A DNA stretch of 32,449 bases. Origin: CALEUX01 sp037439945. Lineage in GTDB: Bacteria; Bacteroidota; Bacteroidia; Bacteroidales; Marinilabiliaceae. The stretch covers positions 1 through 32,449 of the forward strand of contig JBBIVA010000026.1 of NCBI GenBank assembly GCA_037439945.1. The letters are read 5' to 3'. How positions within the stretch are numbered: position 1 is the first letter of the stretch; each line of letters starts with the position of its first letter. Below, piece after piece: positions 8,194-17,537 of this stretch. The notes beneath the pieces were generated by a model. The model had not been told where the DNA came from and did no database searches. It saw nothing but the letters and a program-made list of their open reading frames with translations. Position numbers and translations under genes: made by a program.

Positions 8194-10476
8194 ATGAAAA
8201 GAGCATTTTGTTTGATGACATTAATTATTGCCGTTTTGCTGCAAAGCTGTAAGGACGATAATTATTATGACAAACCTTCGTGGTTGGAGGAACCCATTTA
8301 TCAATATCTTGATGCACAAGGAAACTTTACCCATTACCTTGAATGTGTAAATAAATCCGGATTCGATAAAAATCTGAAAAATTCTGGTTTTTATACAGCT
8401 TTTGTTCCTGATGATAATGCCTTTGCCGCATTTTTAACACAAAACGGCTTTACATCAAGCAAAGATATTCCCGTGGAAATGGCCCACAAAATTGTTTCCT
8501 ATTCATTAATACCTGTGGCATCAACAGCTGCTGAACTGGATGATTATCAACGTCCGGTTGCACAAACCGAAACCCATACTAATTTAAACATTGCATTTAA
8601 AAGAGCTACCTACAATTATAAAGGAGTATACAATTATACTGGTTTTGATGCAATAAACCGTTATGTTTTAGATGCTAATGCAGTCACCGAAAACCCCAAT
8701 CTGGGCGGAGGGATTGTAATTAACAATTTTAACCTGAAAAACATCCCGTATTTTACACAGGATTTTCTTGATAAAAAAAACATTCCGGTTGCTGATTATA
8801 ATAAATTTTATCCGGAAGCCACGTTCTCAGGGTTTAATGTCGCCGATGCCAGAGTAACTAAAAAAGATATCCTTACAGAAAATGGTATTATCCATGTAAT
8901 TGACAAGGTTATACTGCCTCTTCCAAATCTTGAAGAAGTATTAATGAATTCACAGGAATGCTCCGATTTCTTCCAGATGCTGGAGCAATACACTGTTAAT
9001 TTTAATCTGGCCCCAAGGGAAATATTATTACGTAATGAGCAGGCAACGGGTGTTTATAGGGATATTTACGTAAAAGATTATCCGGCATTACATTTTGCAC
9101 CAAACTGTGAAAACTTTATGCGGTTTGGAGGCGGTTACACCCATGATAACCAAATAGACGGATGGACAATGTTTGCTCCTACCAACACTGCCTTACAAAA
9201 CTATTTGAATACAGTGTTGCTGGCAAAAGGATACAACACTCTTAATGAAATGCCATTGTTTGTATTACGTGAATTTATTAATGCACATTTTTTCAGAACA
9301 ACTGTCTGGCCCAGCAAATTCGCAACCGTTACAAATCTCTTTGGCGAACCGGCACGTTTTGATGCCAACACAAATGTGGTTAAAAGTAAAATTGCAAGCA
9401 ACGGGCTTTTTTATGCTGTTAACAAAGTTCAGGAGGCAAATTCATTTTCAACAGTTTTGGGCGAAATACTTTTAAATCCATCCTATACTACCATGTACCA
9501 GGCCCTGGTTTCAACCCTTAACGACTTTATGTTGAAAAACCCTATTCTTGACCTTGATGTATTTCTTATATCCAACCAACAGTTTGACAATATTGGGCTT
9601 AGATACAATTTAGGCACTAACCAGTGGGAACATAATAATCCGCAATGGCTTAATATGAGTGCATTTATGATTTTGGACAGATTAATGCAGCTACATGTGG
9701 TTTTCAATCAAAATGTAAATATAAACTCCGGATTTGGACTAATATTAACCAACGGTGGTGAATATATACGTTACCTTCAAACTGCACAAGGCCCTTTAGT
9801 TTGGGGTTCGGGGCAAACACTTGCAACTGCAGCACGCGTGCAACCTGTTGCAGGAGGTGGATTTGGCAGGTTGGCAATAAACGGGCATTCATATACCCTC
9901 GACAAGGCTCTATTATTCTCTACCAACAATATTGGGGCATTTCTGGAAACAAACTCAAATTACAGGGCATTCTTTAATTACCTTGAAAAATCGGCAAATT
10001 CAGTAGTTGAAGGTGCTGAAAATCCAACCGAATTAAGCCGGATGATTTACAATCCGGTTACAAAGGCAATTACAAACATACCATCAACTGTTAACCAAAC
10101 ATATTTAATACCTAATGCAACCGCAATTGCAAACGCCGTAGCAGCCGGGCTATTGCCGCCAATAACTGCTGCATCATTTACCCAGGCTGAACAAGAGCAA
10201 GTGCTAAGGTTTATAAGGTACCATGTAATTAACGACAAAATTGTTTATCCAAACAGTGGATATAACGGGATTGCCTATACTCATTACCGCGATAATGACG
10301 GGGCGACTTATATTTCAGTGGTAACCCCTGCAACCCCAAACCAGCTTGAGGTTTATGATAAAAAGGGAAGAAGGGCCCTTATAACAGCTACTTCAACAAG
10401 CGGGCATACCAATGTTTTAGCAAACAGGGCAGTAATCCATCTTATGAATAATTACCTAGATTACCGCTCGCAATAA
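8194..10476 (+). CDS. Four-domain fasciclin (FAS1) lipoprotein
   Basis: A 760-residue predicted outer-membrane lipoprotein. The signal peptide ends in the lipobox LLQSC with lipidated Cys19. The following KDD resembles the K-(D/E)2 lipoprotein export signal of Bacteroidota, suggesting surface exposure. FAS1-like repeats occupy about residues 35-245, 250-415, 420-580 and 582-760. Recognisable FAS1 stretches are YTAFVPDDNAF with NGIIHVIDKVILP in repeat 1, and WTMFAPTNTAL in repeat 2; repeats 3 and 4 are degenerate (for example LRFIRYHVINDKIVYPNSG in repeat 4). FAS1 domains mediate adhesion, and next to SusC/SusD they are likely glycan- or protein-binding accessories. It lies 41 bases before susC and is probably the first gene of the operon. 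The ligand is unknown. Confidence 0.85.
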   Translation: MKRAFCLMTLIIAVLLQSCKDDNYYDKPSWLEEPIYQYLDAQGNFTHYLECVNKSGFDKNLKNSGFYTAFVPDDNAFAAFLTQNGFTSSKDIPVEMAHKIVSYSLIPVASTAAELDDYQRPVAQTETHTNLNIAFKRATYNYKGVYNYTGFDAINRYVLDANAVTENPNLGGGIVINNFNLKNIPYFTQDFLDKKNIPVADYNKFYPEATFSGFNVADARVTKKDILTENGIIHVIDKVILPLPNLEEVLMNSQECSDFFQMLEQYTVNFNLAPREILLRNEQATGVYRDIYVKDYPALHFAPNCENFMRFGGGYTHDNQIDGWTMFAPTNTALQNYLNTVLLAKGYNTLNEMPLFVLREFINAHFFRTTVWPSKFATVTNLFGEPARFDANTNVVKSKIASNGLFYAVNKVQEANSFSTVLGEILLNPSYTTMYQALVSTLNDFMLKNPILDLDVFLISNQQFDNIGLRYNLGTNQWEHNNPQWLNMSAFMILDRLMQLHVVFNQNVNINSGFGLILTNGGEYIRYLQTAQGPLVWGSGQTLATAARVQPVAGGGFGRLAINGHSYTLDKALLFSTNNIGAFLETNSNYRAFFNYLEKSANSVVEGAENPTELSRMIYNPVTKAITNIPSTVNQTYLIPNATAIANAVAAGLLPPITAASFTQAEQEQVLRFIRYHVINDKIVYPNSGYNGIAYTHYRDNDGATYISVVTPATPNQLEVYDKKGRRALITATSTSGHTNVLANRAVIHLMNNYLDYRSQ

Positions 10477-10517
10477 ATTAAATTATAAAGCAGAAAAAAT
10501 ATAGCATAATATAAAGA

Positions 10518-13500
10518 ATGATATTTATGTTTAAAATATTTAAAGCGAACCTATTTATTCTGGTGCTTTTAACGGCCTTGAGCGTAAATGCCCAACAACG
10601 TACTGTTGTGCGTGGTAAAATTACCAGTTCATCGGAGCCACAAGGGATAATAGGAGCCACAATAGCTGAACTTGATAAAAACAAAAGGCTTATTGGAGGT
10701 ACAGTTACTAATCTTGATGGAGAATTTGTACTGGAGGTTCAGAGTTCCGAAAACCGAATACAGGTTACAAGCATCGGTTATGAGGATCAGGTAATTGAAA
10801 TTTCCGGAAATACGAATTTTAATATAAAATTGAAGGAGAGTGTAACCCAGCTCGCAGGTGCAAATATAGTTGCACACAGAAGGACTAATACAGGTGCAAT
10901 ACAGGTAGCCGACAGGGATTTGGCTATACCAATGGCAAAAATATCAGCAGAGGCTTTCCAGAATATGCAGGTATCATCCATAGATGAGGCGCTTCAGGGC
11001 AGGCTTTCAGGTGTGGATATAACTTCAAACTCGGGCGACCCGGGGGCAGGTATGAGCATCCGTATACGCGGTGTAAATACCCTTACCGGTAACTCAACCC
11101 CATTAATTGTTGTAGATAATATCCCATATGAAATAAATGTTTCATCAGATTTTAATTTCGCAACTGCCAATGAAGAAGGTTACTCCCAAATGTTAAACAT
11201 TCCGGTTGACGATATTTCTGAAATTGCTGTTTTAAAGGATGCAGCTGCAACTGCAATGTGGGGGACAAGGGCAGCAAACGGGGTTTTACTTATTACAACC
11301 AAAAGGGGTTCAAAAGTCCGTAAACCAGCGGTTCAATATACATTTAGAGGTACATACACATTTAATCCCCCTACTATTCCATTGTTAAACGGCGGACAGT
11401 ACAACACCCTTATGCAGGAAGCATGGTACAACAGTTATGGTTATGCCATGCCTTTTGAAAATTACAGGGAATTTTTCCAAAGCCCCGATGACCCTTACTA
11501 TTTTTATAATTACGGACAGGATACCGACTGGATGGATGCTATAACACGGGATGGTTATATCCATAATCACGATTTATCGGTAACAGGGGGTGGAAACAAG
11601 GCTTTCTACAGATTTTCAGTTAACTATCAGGGGCAGGAAGGTACAACCATCGGGACTGGGCTTAACAGAATTTCAACCCGTTTAAATATCGACTACAATA
11701 TTTCCGACAAATTGCGGATGAGGGCAGATTTCTCTTACACCAATGCCGATACCCGTGGAAATTACTCAGACAATACCTTCAGGAACCAACGCTCACTAAG
11801 AAGTGTGGCATACAAAAAAATGCCAAACATGTCGATATATGAATATGATGCCTATGGAAACAGAACATCCAATTATTTTTCGCCGGAGCGAAATGCCCAG
11901 GGTGTTGCACCCGATACCTACAACCCCGTGGCAATGGGCAATGATGGTTTCACAAAAACTCTCAATGACCGTATAACAAATAAATTCTCGTTGTACTACG
12001 ATAATATTATTCCAGGCTTAAAATACTCTCTTGACCTGGCTTTTGATGTGAACACCAACAAAGTAACCAAATTTTTGCCACAAACGGCCACCGGGTTAAC
12101 ATGGACAGACAGTTGGGTAAACAGGGCTTTCGATAAAGATGATGACTCATATTACATTTACACCAACAACCAGCTAAACTACTCTACCACAATTAATACA
12201 ATCCATGAATTAACATCAACTTTTAATTTCATGACAAATGAAACAGTTGGGAACTTTTATGAATTAACAACTGCAAACTCAGCATCTTCGCTGCTCCAGG
12301 ACCCATCGGCCGAAAGCAGGTACCGCGAAGCCGGCCTGGGTTTTAATTCAGGTCCCTGGAGAAGCAGAGATTTAGGATTGACCGGGGTGGTGCATTACAA
12401 ACTACTCGACAAATACATTGTATCAGGAAGTTTGCGTTACGAAGGCAACTCCAAATTCGACAAAAACAACCGTTTTGGCTTTTTCCCGGGAGTCTCAGCT
12501 GCATGGCGTATTTCAGGAGAACCTTTTATGGAATTTGCAACCTGGCTCGATGACCTAAGGTTAAGATTTAGCTATGGTGAAAATGGTAACAAACCCAGAT
12601 TTGAAGGAATGTTCTTTAATAATTACGGAACATACGCCTGGAGTTACCTTGGATATAATGCAGTTTACCCAATAAACATGCAGCTTGAAAACCTTAAATG
12701 GGAATCGCTCCAGAGTTTGAACTACGGTTTATCATTCGACTTCTGGAAAGGACGCCTCCAAATTGAAATGGACTACTACCTGAACAGAACAAAAGATATG
12801 TTTGGGTATGATGTTGCAATACCATCATCATCAGGTTTATCAACCATTAACGTTATGAACCTTGGTACGCTTGACAATGTTGGGTGGGACTTATCATTCA
12901 GGACCCTGCCCATTAAAACAGATAACTTTTCAATGACATTTGACTTCAATATTGCAAAAAACTATAATATTCTTCGGGAAGTTGCTGATGGTTATCCTCT
13001 TGAAAGAAGTCAGACCCTGGCTAACGGACAATATAAAAATATTATACAAATTGATAATCCTATTGGGTCATTTTATGGATATCGCTATAAAGGGGTATAT
13101 ACACATGAAGACCAACTATTGGCGCGAGATAAAAACGGACTGGTAATTCGCGACCCTAACGGAATCCCTGTTAACATGGTATTTGATTTTGATAATATCA
13201 GATATCGATTCCAGCTTGGCGATGCAATTTACGATGATATAAACAATGATGGGAATATCAATGCACAGGATATTGTTTATTTGGGTGATGCAAACCCTGA
13301 CTTTACAGGTGGGTTTGGGTCCTTATTAAACTACAAAAATTTCTCCCTTAACTATTTCTTCTATTTCAGGGTTGGAAATGATATAATCAACCGCACCCAA
13401 ATGAACGGAGAAAATATGTACACATTCGATAACCAGTTAAAATCAACCCTTAAAAGATGGAGAAACCCGGGCGATAAAACAGATATACCAAGGGCTATGC

Positions 13501-13799
13501 TAAATAATGGTTATAACTGGTTAGGTTCCGACAGGTTTGTAGAGGATGGCTCATTCCTTCGGTTAAAAACCATATCAGTTAGTTACAGGGTTCCAAAAAC
13601 CTTAGCCAACAAAATGGGGTTGGACAACATGCGGATCTCAACAACAATGGACAACCTGTTTACCCTTACCAATTACTCCGGACAAGACCCTGAAATAAAT
13701 ATTAATTCAAGGGACGGAAGTATTTATACAGTTGGGTATGATGATTCAAGTACCCCGGTTGCCAAAAGAATAACCTTTAACCTTTCCGTTACTTTTTAA
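10518..13799 (+). CDS. SusC/RagA-family TonB-dependent outer-membrane transporter 1
   Basis: A 1093-residue outer-membrane importer of oligosaccharides, partner of the SusD-like protein that follows. The signal peptide is cleaved after about residue 25 (LSVNA/QQ). Next come a carboxypeptidase-regulatory-like domain (about 28-105), a plug domain (about 130-265) containing GAGMSIRIRGVNT, PLIVVDNIPYE and AATAMWGTRAANGVLLITTK, and a 22-strand-type barrel to the C-terminus, which ends in alternating residues and Phe (ITFNLSVTF). There is no N-terminal STN domain, so it is not expected to signal to an anti-sigma factor. An ATG at 10527 (MFKIF) is an equally reasonable start and changes nothing in the mature protein. 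Substrate cannot be read from the sequence; the downstream lyases suggest rhamnogalacturonan fragments. Confidence 0.95.
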   Translation: MIFMFKIFKANLFILVLLTALSVNAQQRTVVRGKITSSSEPQGIIGATIAELDKNKRLIGGTVTNLDGEFVLEVQSSENRIQVTSIGYEDQVIEISGNTNFNIKLKESVTQLAGANIVAHRRTNTGAIQVADRDLAIPMAKISAEAFQNMQVSSIDEALQGRLSGVDITSNSGDPGAGMSIRIRGVNTLTGNSTPLIVVDNIPYEINVSSDFNFATANEEGYSQMLNIPVDDISEIAVLKDAAATAMWGTRAANGVLLITTKRGSKVRKPAVQYTFRGTYTFNPPTIPLLNGGQYNTLMQEAWYNSYGYAMPFENYREFFQSPDDPYYFYNYGQDTDWMDAITRDGYIHNHDLSVTGGGNKAFYRFSVNYQGQEGTTIGTGLNRISTRLNIDYNISDKLRMRADFSYTNADTRGNYSDNTFRNQRSLRSVAYKKMPNMSIYEYDAYGNRTSNYFSPERNAQGVAPDTYNPVAMGNDGFTKTLNDRITNKFSLYYDNIIPGLKYSLDLAFDVNTNKVTKFLPQTATGLTWTDSWVNRAFDKDDDSYYIYTNNQLNYSTTINTIHELTSTFNFMTNETVGNFYELTTANSASSLLQDPSAESRYREAGLGFNSGPWRSRDLGLTGVVHYKLLDKYIVSGSLRYEGNSKFDKNNRFGFFPGVSAAWRISGEPFMEFATWLDDLRLRFSYGENGNKPRFEGMFFNNYGTYAWSYLGYNAVYPINMQLENLKWESLQSLNYGLSFDFWKGRLQIEMDYYLNRTKDMFGYDVAIPSSSGLSTINVMNLGTLDNVGWDLSFRTLPIKTDNFSMTFDFNIAKNYNILREVADGYPLERSQTLANGQYKNIIQIDNPIGSFYGYRYKGVYTHEDQLLARDKNGLVIRDPNGIPVNMVFDFDNIRYRFQLGDAIYDDINNDGNINAQDIVYLGDANPDFTGGFGSLLNYKNFSLNYFFYFRVGNDIINRTQMNGENMYTFDNQLKSTLKRWRNPGDKTDIPRAMLNNGYNWLGSDRFVEDGSFLRLKTISVSYRVPKTLANKMGLDNMRISTTMDNLFTLTNYSGQDPEININSRDGSIYTVGYDDSSTPVAKRITFNLSVTF

Positions 13800-13923
13800 T
13801 TAACTGACAATTAGCAGAACTATGAAAATATTAACAAAAAGTAAGGAATACAAACAAATCCATAAATTCAGAAAAATGAATTATGGTGCGAACGCTAATC
13901 CATTTAATAAAATAAGTAAAGTC

Positions 13924-15420
13924 ATGAGCTTGAGATACATAAAAATTATAGCACCCTTTATGGTTGCAGTTTATATGTTTTCGGCTTGTTCAGACTGGTT
14001 GCACATAGAACCTGAAAATGGCATTACAGTAAATATGTACTGGAAATCTGAACAGGATGTACATGCAGCGGTAATGGGATGTTACGCATCAATGCTTGGT
14101 GGTACAGCCCACCCCATTGCCGAAGCAGTATTTAACTGGGGCGAGATGAGGGCCGATATGATAAAATCATTCCGCTCAATTAACCGCGATTTTGAAGCCA
14201 TAAATATGGGCGAAATCCTGCCCACAAATCCCTTTACAAGATGGAATGGCGTATATACAACCATTAACCATTGTAACACGGTTCTTGAAAAAGCCCCACC
14301 TGTACTAAGTATTGATGCTGCATTTACCAACGAAAAATGGCAAGCCTACAGGGGCGAAGTTTTAGGCCTGAGGGCATTAATGTACTTTTATTTGGTCCGC
14401 ACTTTTGGGGAGGTACCAATAGTACTTGAAGCTACTACAAGTGACACCCGTATTAAACACAGGCCTAAATCATCTAAGCAGGATGTATTAAATCAGATTT
14501 TGACAGACCTCAATGAAGCTGAAAAATTTATTAAAAAAACCTATTCAAATAATAAAGAAAACAAAGGGAGAATTAACTATTATACAGTAAAAACAATTAA
14601 AGCCGACGTTTATTTATGGATGGATAACTACGCAGAAGCAATTAAAGCCTGCGACGCTGTAATAGAGTCAAAACAATATGCCCTGATACCCGGAAATGAT
14701 GCATGGTTCAGCACTTTGTACGTAGAGGGAAACAGCCCCGAAGGAATATTTGAACTTCAATTTGCCCAAGATATTTTAAACCCATACTACAACCTGTTCA
14801 GGACCCGCTCACTTTATCGTACTAACGTTGAAACTGCTGAATATCTGTGGCCGGTTAATATTCTGGCACTTCCCGAAGATGCTGATATCAGAAGTGATGG
14901 GGCATCTTATAAAAGTTCCGATGGATATAGCATTTGGAAATACATAGGTTTTAACCGTTCAGATGCCAAAACAGCCAACGACGCAACATCAAACTGGATA
15001 ATTTACCGGTACGCTGACATTCTCCTGATGAAAGCTGAAGCATTGGCAAATTTGGACAGAGGAGGTGAAGCCCTTACATTAATAAACATTATTAGGGATA
15101 GGGCTAATGCCCCCGATGATACAAAACAAAATCCGACCGATCAGTTTGGTCTTACGTCATATATTGTTGACGAAAGAGGGCGGGAATTCGCTTTTGAGGG
15201 AAAAAGGTGGTTTGATTTACTTAGAAATGCCAAACGAAACAATTATGCACGTAAGGAACTGTTAACCGATATGGCGGTCAGGTCGGCGCCTCCCCAAAAG
15301 CTTGAGTCTTTGCTTAATAAATTGAAAGATCCAAATTTTCACTATTTGCCTATATTCCAGACAGAAATTAACACATCACATCCAATTCTTAAGCAAAATC
15401 CATTTTATGAGCAAAAATAG
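13924..15420 (+). CDS. SusD/RagB-family glycan-binding lipoprotein 1
   Basis: A SusD-like outer-membrane lipoprotein that caps SusC and binds glycan at the cell surface. With the start chosen here it has 498 residues. The peptide MSLRYIKIIAPFMVAVYMFS then AC gives a clean lipobox with Cys22. The same frame is open to an ATG at 13822 (22 bases after susC), which would add 34 polar residues before the signal peptide, unusual for a lipoprotein; hence the later start. SusD hallmarks are an N-terminal DWLHIEPENG stretch, TPR-like helices (ALMYFYLVRTFGEVPIV) and the C-terminal GREFAFEGKRWFDLLRNAKR (about 418-437). Binding specificity is not evident. Confidence 0.92.
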   Translation: MSLRYIKIIAPFMVAVYMFSACSDWLHIEPENGITVNMYWKSEQDVHAAVMGCYASMLGGTAHPIAEAVFNWGEMRADMIKSFRSINRDFEAINMGEILPTNPFTRWNGVYTTINHCNTVLEKAPPVLSIDAAFTNEKWQAYRGEVLGLRALMYFYLVRTFGEVPIVLEATTSDTRIKHRPKSSKQDVLNQILTDLNEAEKFIKKTYSNNKENKGRINYYTVKTIKADVYLWMDNYAEAIKACDAVIESKQYALIPGNDAWFSTLYVEGNSPEGIFELQFAQDILNPYYNLFRTRSLYRTNVETAEYLWPVNILALPEDADIRSDGASYKSSDGYSIWKYIGFNRSDAKTANDATSNWIIYRYADILLMKAEALANLDRGGEALTLINIIRDRANAPDDTKQNPTDQFGLTSYIVDERGREFAFEGKRWFDLLRNAKRNNYARKELLTDMAVRSAPPQKLESLLNKLKDPNFHYLPIFQTEINTSHPILKQNPFYEQK

Positions 15421-15550
15421 AATTGGAACACTAAATAAACACTTGTTCATCTAAACAGATAACGTTCTGTTTAATAAAGAAAAATAGCAAGAGTGTTCAT
15501 TATAAGTTTTTTTTTGACCATTACAATTAAATTCAATTATATGAAACGAG

Positions 15551-15589
15551 CCCCGATACATCGGGGCGAGTTCCCCCGATGTATCGGGA
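15551..15589. repeat. Nested GC-rich palindrome (REP-like) between SusD and FAS1
   Basis: Two 15-base arms, CCCGATACATCGGGG (15552-15566) and its exact reverse complement (15574-15588), flank a 7-base loop. Each arm is itself a near-palindrome (CCCGAT and ATCGGG around AC or GT). It is far more GC-rich than its surroundings and is not followed by a T-run, so a simple terminator is unlikely. It could be a REP-type dispersed repeat or an mRNA processing or stability hairpin that separates expression of the first SusCD from the downstream FAS1 genes. Confidence 0.8.
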
Positions 15590-15625
15590 CAAACCATCAT
15601 ACATTCATAAATTAATTTTATCATC

Positions 15626-17398
15626 ATGAAAAGGAGTACTTATAGCTTAGTGGCAGCAATTCTGGTTGTTCTGGGTTTGGGAATAAACGCCTGCCAGGAC
15701 CCGTTATTGCAGGAAAGAACCAATTTTCAGGAATTGATAGGAGAATACCTGGAGAACAATCCTGAAAATTTTTCAACATTCGTTGATGTGATAAACAAAG
15801 CTGAAAGTATGGCTTTTTTGAAAGCATACGGAGGTTATACCGTTTTAGCGCCTACAAACGATGCTTTTAGCAAATATCTTACCGAAATTGGCAAACAATC
15901 GGTTTCGCAACTCACAAAAGATGAGCTGATTGACATAGTAAAATATCATGTTATTGGTGAAGTAATTATTAGTATTGATTTTGTTGATGGACGCCTTAAT
16001 GCCAAAAATATGTTTGGCCATTTTATAACCACAGGTACATTCTTCGAAAATGGTCAGGCAGTCCTGAAATTAAACAAAAGGGCTAATGTTATAAGCAAAG
16101 ATATTTTACTTTCAAATGGAATTATTCATACTGTAAGTGAAGTTATTATACCTGAGAAAAAAAGTGCCGCAGTAGTGCTTAATGAAAGCGGGCGATTCAA
16201 AATTTTTGTTGATGCCCTTAAAATAACCGGGTTATACGATACACTTGATATTAAAAATGGGCCGCACACAGTTTTTGCAGTACCCGATGATGTTTATCAA
16301 CAGGAAGGCTTTACCACCCTTAACGACCTAATAAACGATGTTGCCCCTGATGGCGGTGATTTTAAGAAACGTGATAACCCAATGAACCTATATATGGCTT
16401 ACCACATTCTGGATAATCGTTTAAAATATATTACTGATTTGATTTTTGACAGGGCCGGCTTAACCAGAGCTCCCAACGAGGTATTAACTTTTAAGGTAAA
16501 AGCAGATAAAGTACTTGTTAATGATGATGTATTTGCAGGAATTTACGAACCCGGATTTGAAATTGACAGACTTGCATCTGACCGTACAGTATTCAACGGG
16601 GTTATCCATGAAATGAAAGCCGATTTTCGTGTTAAAGTGCGTTATCCGTTTGCTGTGTACTGGAGTGTTACCGATCAGCTCGAAATTATGAGAATGCCTG
16701 GTGTTTTCCGCCGTCCTGGCGACAAGGTACCCCTGGTAAACGGACAACTCGAAAATATTTCATGGCAGGGCGGTACCAGCGACTTTTTCTACCTTGGACA
16801 GGGTGGTGGCGCTGCTTCACCATGGGTTGTCCATGGCGACTTGTTCGAGATATTCCTGCGCCCTGAAAGGGTTCCTTGGGTTGAATTTAAAACTCCGGTT
16901 TTAGTAGCCGGAAACTACAAAATTTGGGTTTGTTTCAGAGGTTCCAGTGCCGAGCGCCACCCGGTTTTCTTTGTTTATTTTAATGAAATAGCACTCCCAA
17001 ACATCATAAGAACTTCTCCATTTAACCCTCATAACAGGGCAGAAGAACCCGGATTCAGTGAAAAAGAACTGGAGGCAAGAGGCTATAAATTTTATCAGTG
17101 GCGACCGGAAGATATTACCTATACAAGAACAACCAATGGCGTTCCATATAATATTACCGAGTCAAATTACATTAGTGATGGAAGGGTGTTTGCCCAGCTT
17201 GCCGGAAGTATTACCATACCAACTACCGGTTCCCATAAACTGAAATTTGTTGCAATATCGGGTACCAAGGAGTTTTGGCTTGATATGGTCCATTTTATAC
17301 CGGTTGAAGAAGATCAGTTATGGCCACGGATTAATACCCGGACAGGTGAACTTATTTCCAAAGAGGAAATAAATGCCCAGTTTCAGTTGCCAAGATAA
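15626..17398 (+). CDS. FAS1 lipoprotein with C-terminal beta domain (1)
   Basis: A 590-residue predicted lipoprotein with lipobox GINAC, Cys23. Two fairly canonical FAS1 domains are present. The first (about 35-180) has YTVLAPTNDAF, IVKYHVIGE and NGIIHTVSEVIIP. The second (about 185-335) has HTVFAVPDDVY, YMAYHILDN and FNGVIHEM. Residues about 340-590 form a separate, mostly beta, aromatic- and glycine-rich region (FFYLGQGGG, EIFLRPERVPWVEFK, KIWVCFRGSSAERH, ending FWLDMVHFIPVEE). This resembles a jelly-roll or carbohydrate-binding module in pattern, but I cannot assign a family. It is 205 bases after SusD and 139 bases before a related protein. A glycan-binding surface accessory is the best inference. 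Confidence 0.85.
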   Translation: MKRSTYSLVAAILVVLGLGINACQDPLLQERTNFQELIGEYLENNPENFSTFVDVINKAESMAFLKAYGGYTVLAPTNDAFSKYLTEIGKQSVSQLTKDELIDIVKYHVIGEVIISIDFVDGRLNAKNMFGHFITTGTFFENGQAVLKLNKRANVISKDILLSNGIIHTVSEVIIPEKKSAAVVLNESGRFKIFVDALKITGLYDTLDIKNGPHTVFAVPDDVYQQEGFTTLNDLINDVAPDGGDFKKRDNPMNLYMAYHILDNRLKYITDLIFDRAGLTRAPNEVLTFKVKADKVLVNDDVFAGIYEPGFEIDRLASDRTVFNGVIHEMKADFRVKVRYPFAVYWSVTDQLEIMRMPGVFRRPGDKVPLVNGQLENISWQGGTSDFFYLGQGGGAASPWVVHGDLFEIFLRPERVPWVEFKTPVLVAGNYKIWVCFRGSSAERHPVFFVYFNEIALPNIIRTSPFNPHNRAEEPGFSEKELEARGYKFYQWRPEDITYTRTTNGVPYNITESNYISDGRVFAQLAGSITIPTTGSHKLKFVAISGTKEFWLDMVHFIPVEEDQLWPRINTRTGELISKEEINAQFQLPR

Positions 17399-17537
17399 TT
17401 TATTGTAAGTATAGGATGATGCAATTAACACAGTAAATATAAACATATTATCATAAGATATAACCAGATATAAAATGGCTGCATTTTTAACTGTTGTTGT
17501 AAGTTTTATGTGAGTTTAAACGTTAAAACATTAATAC

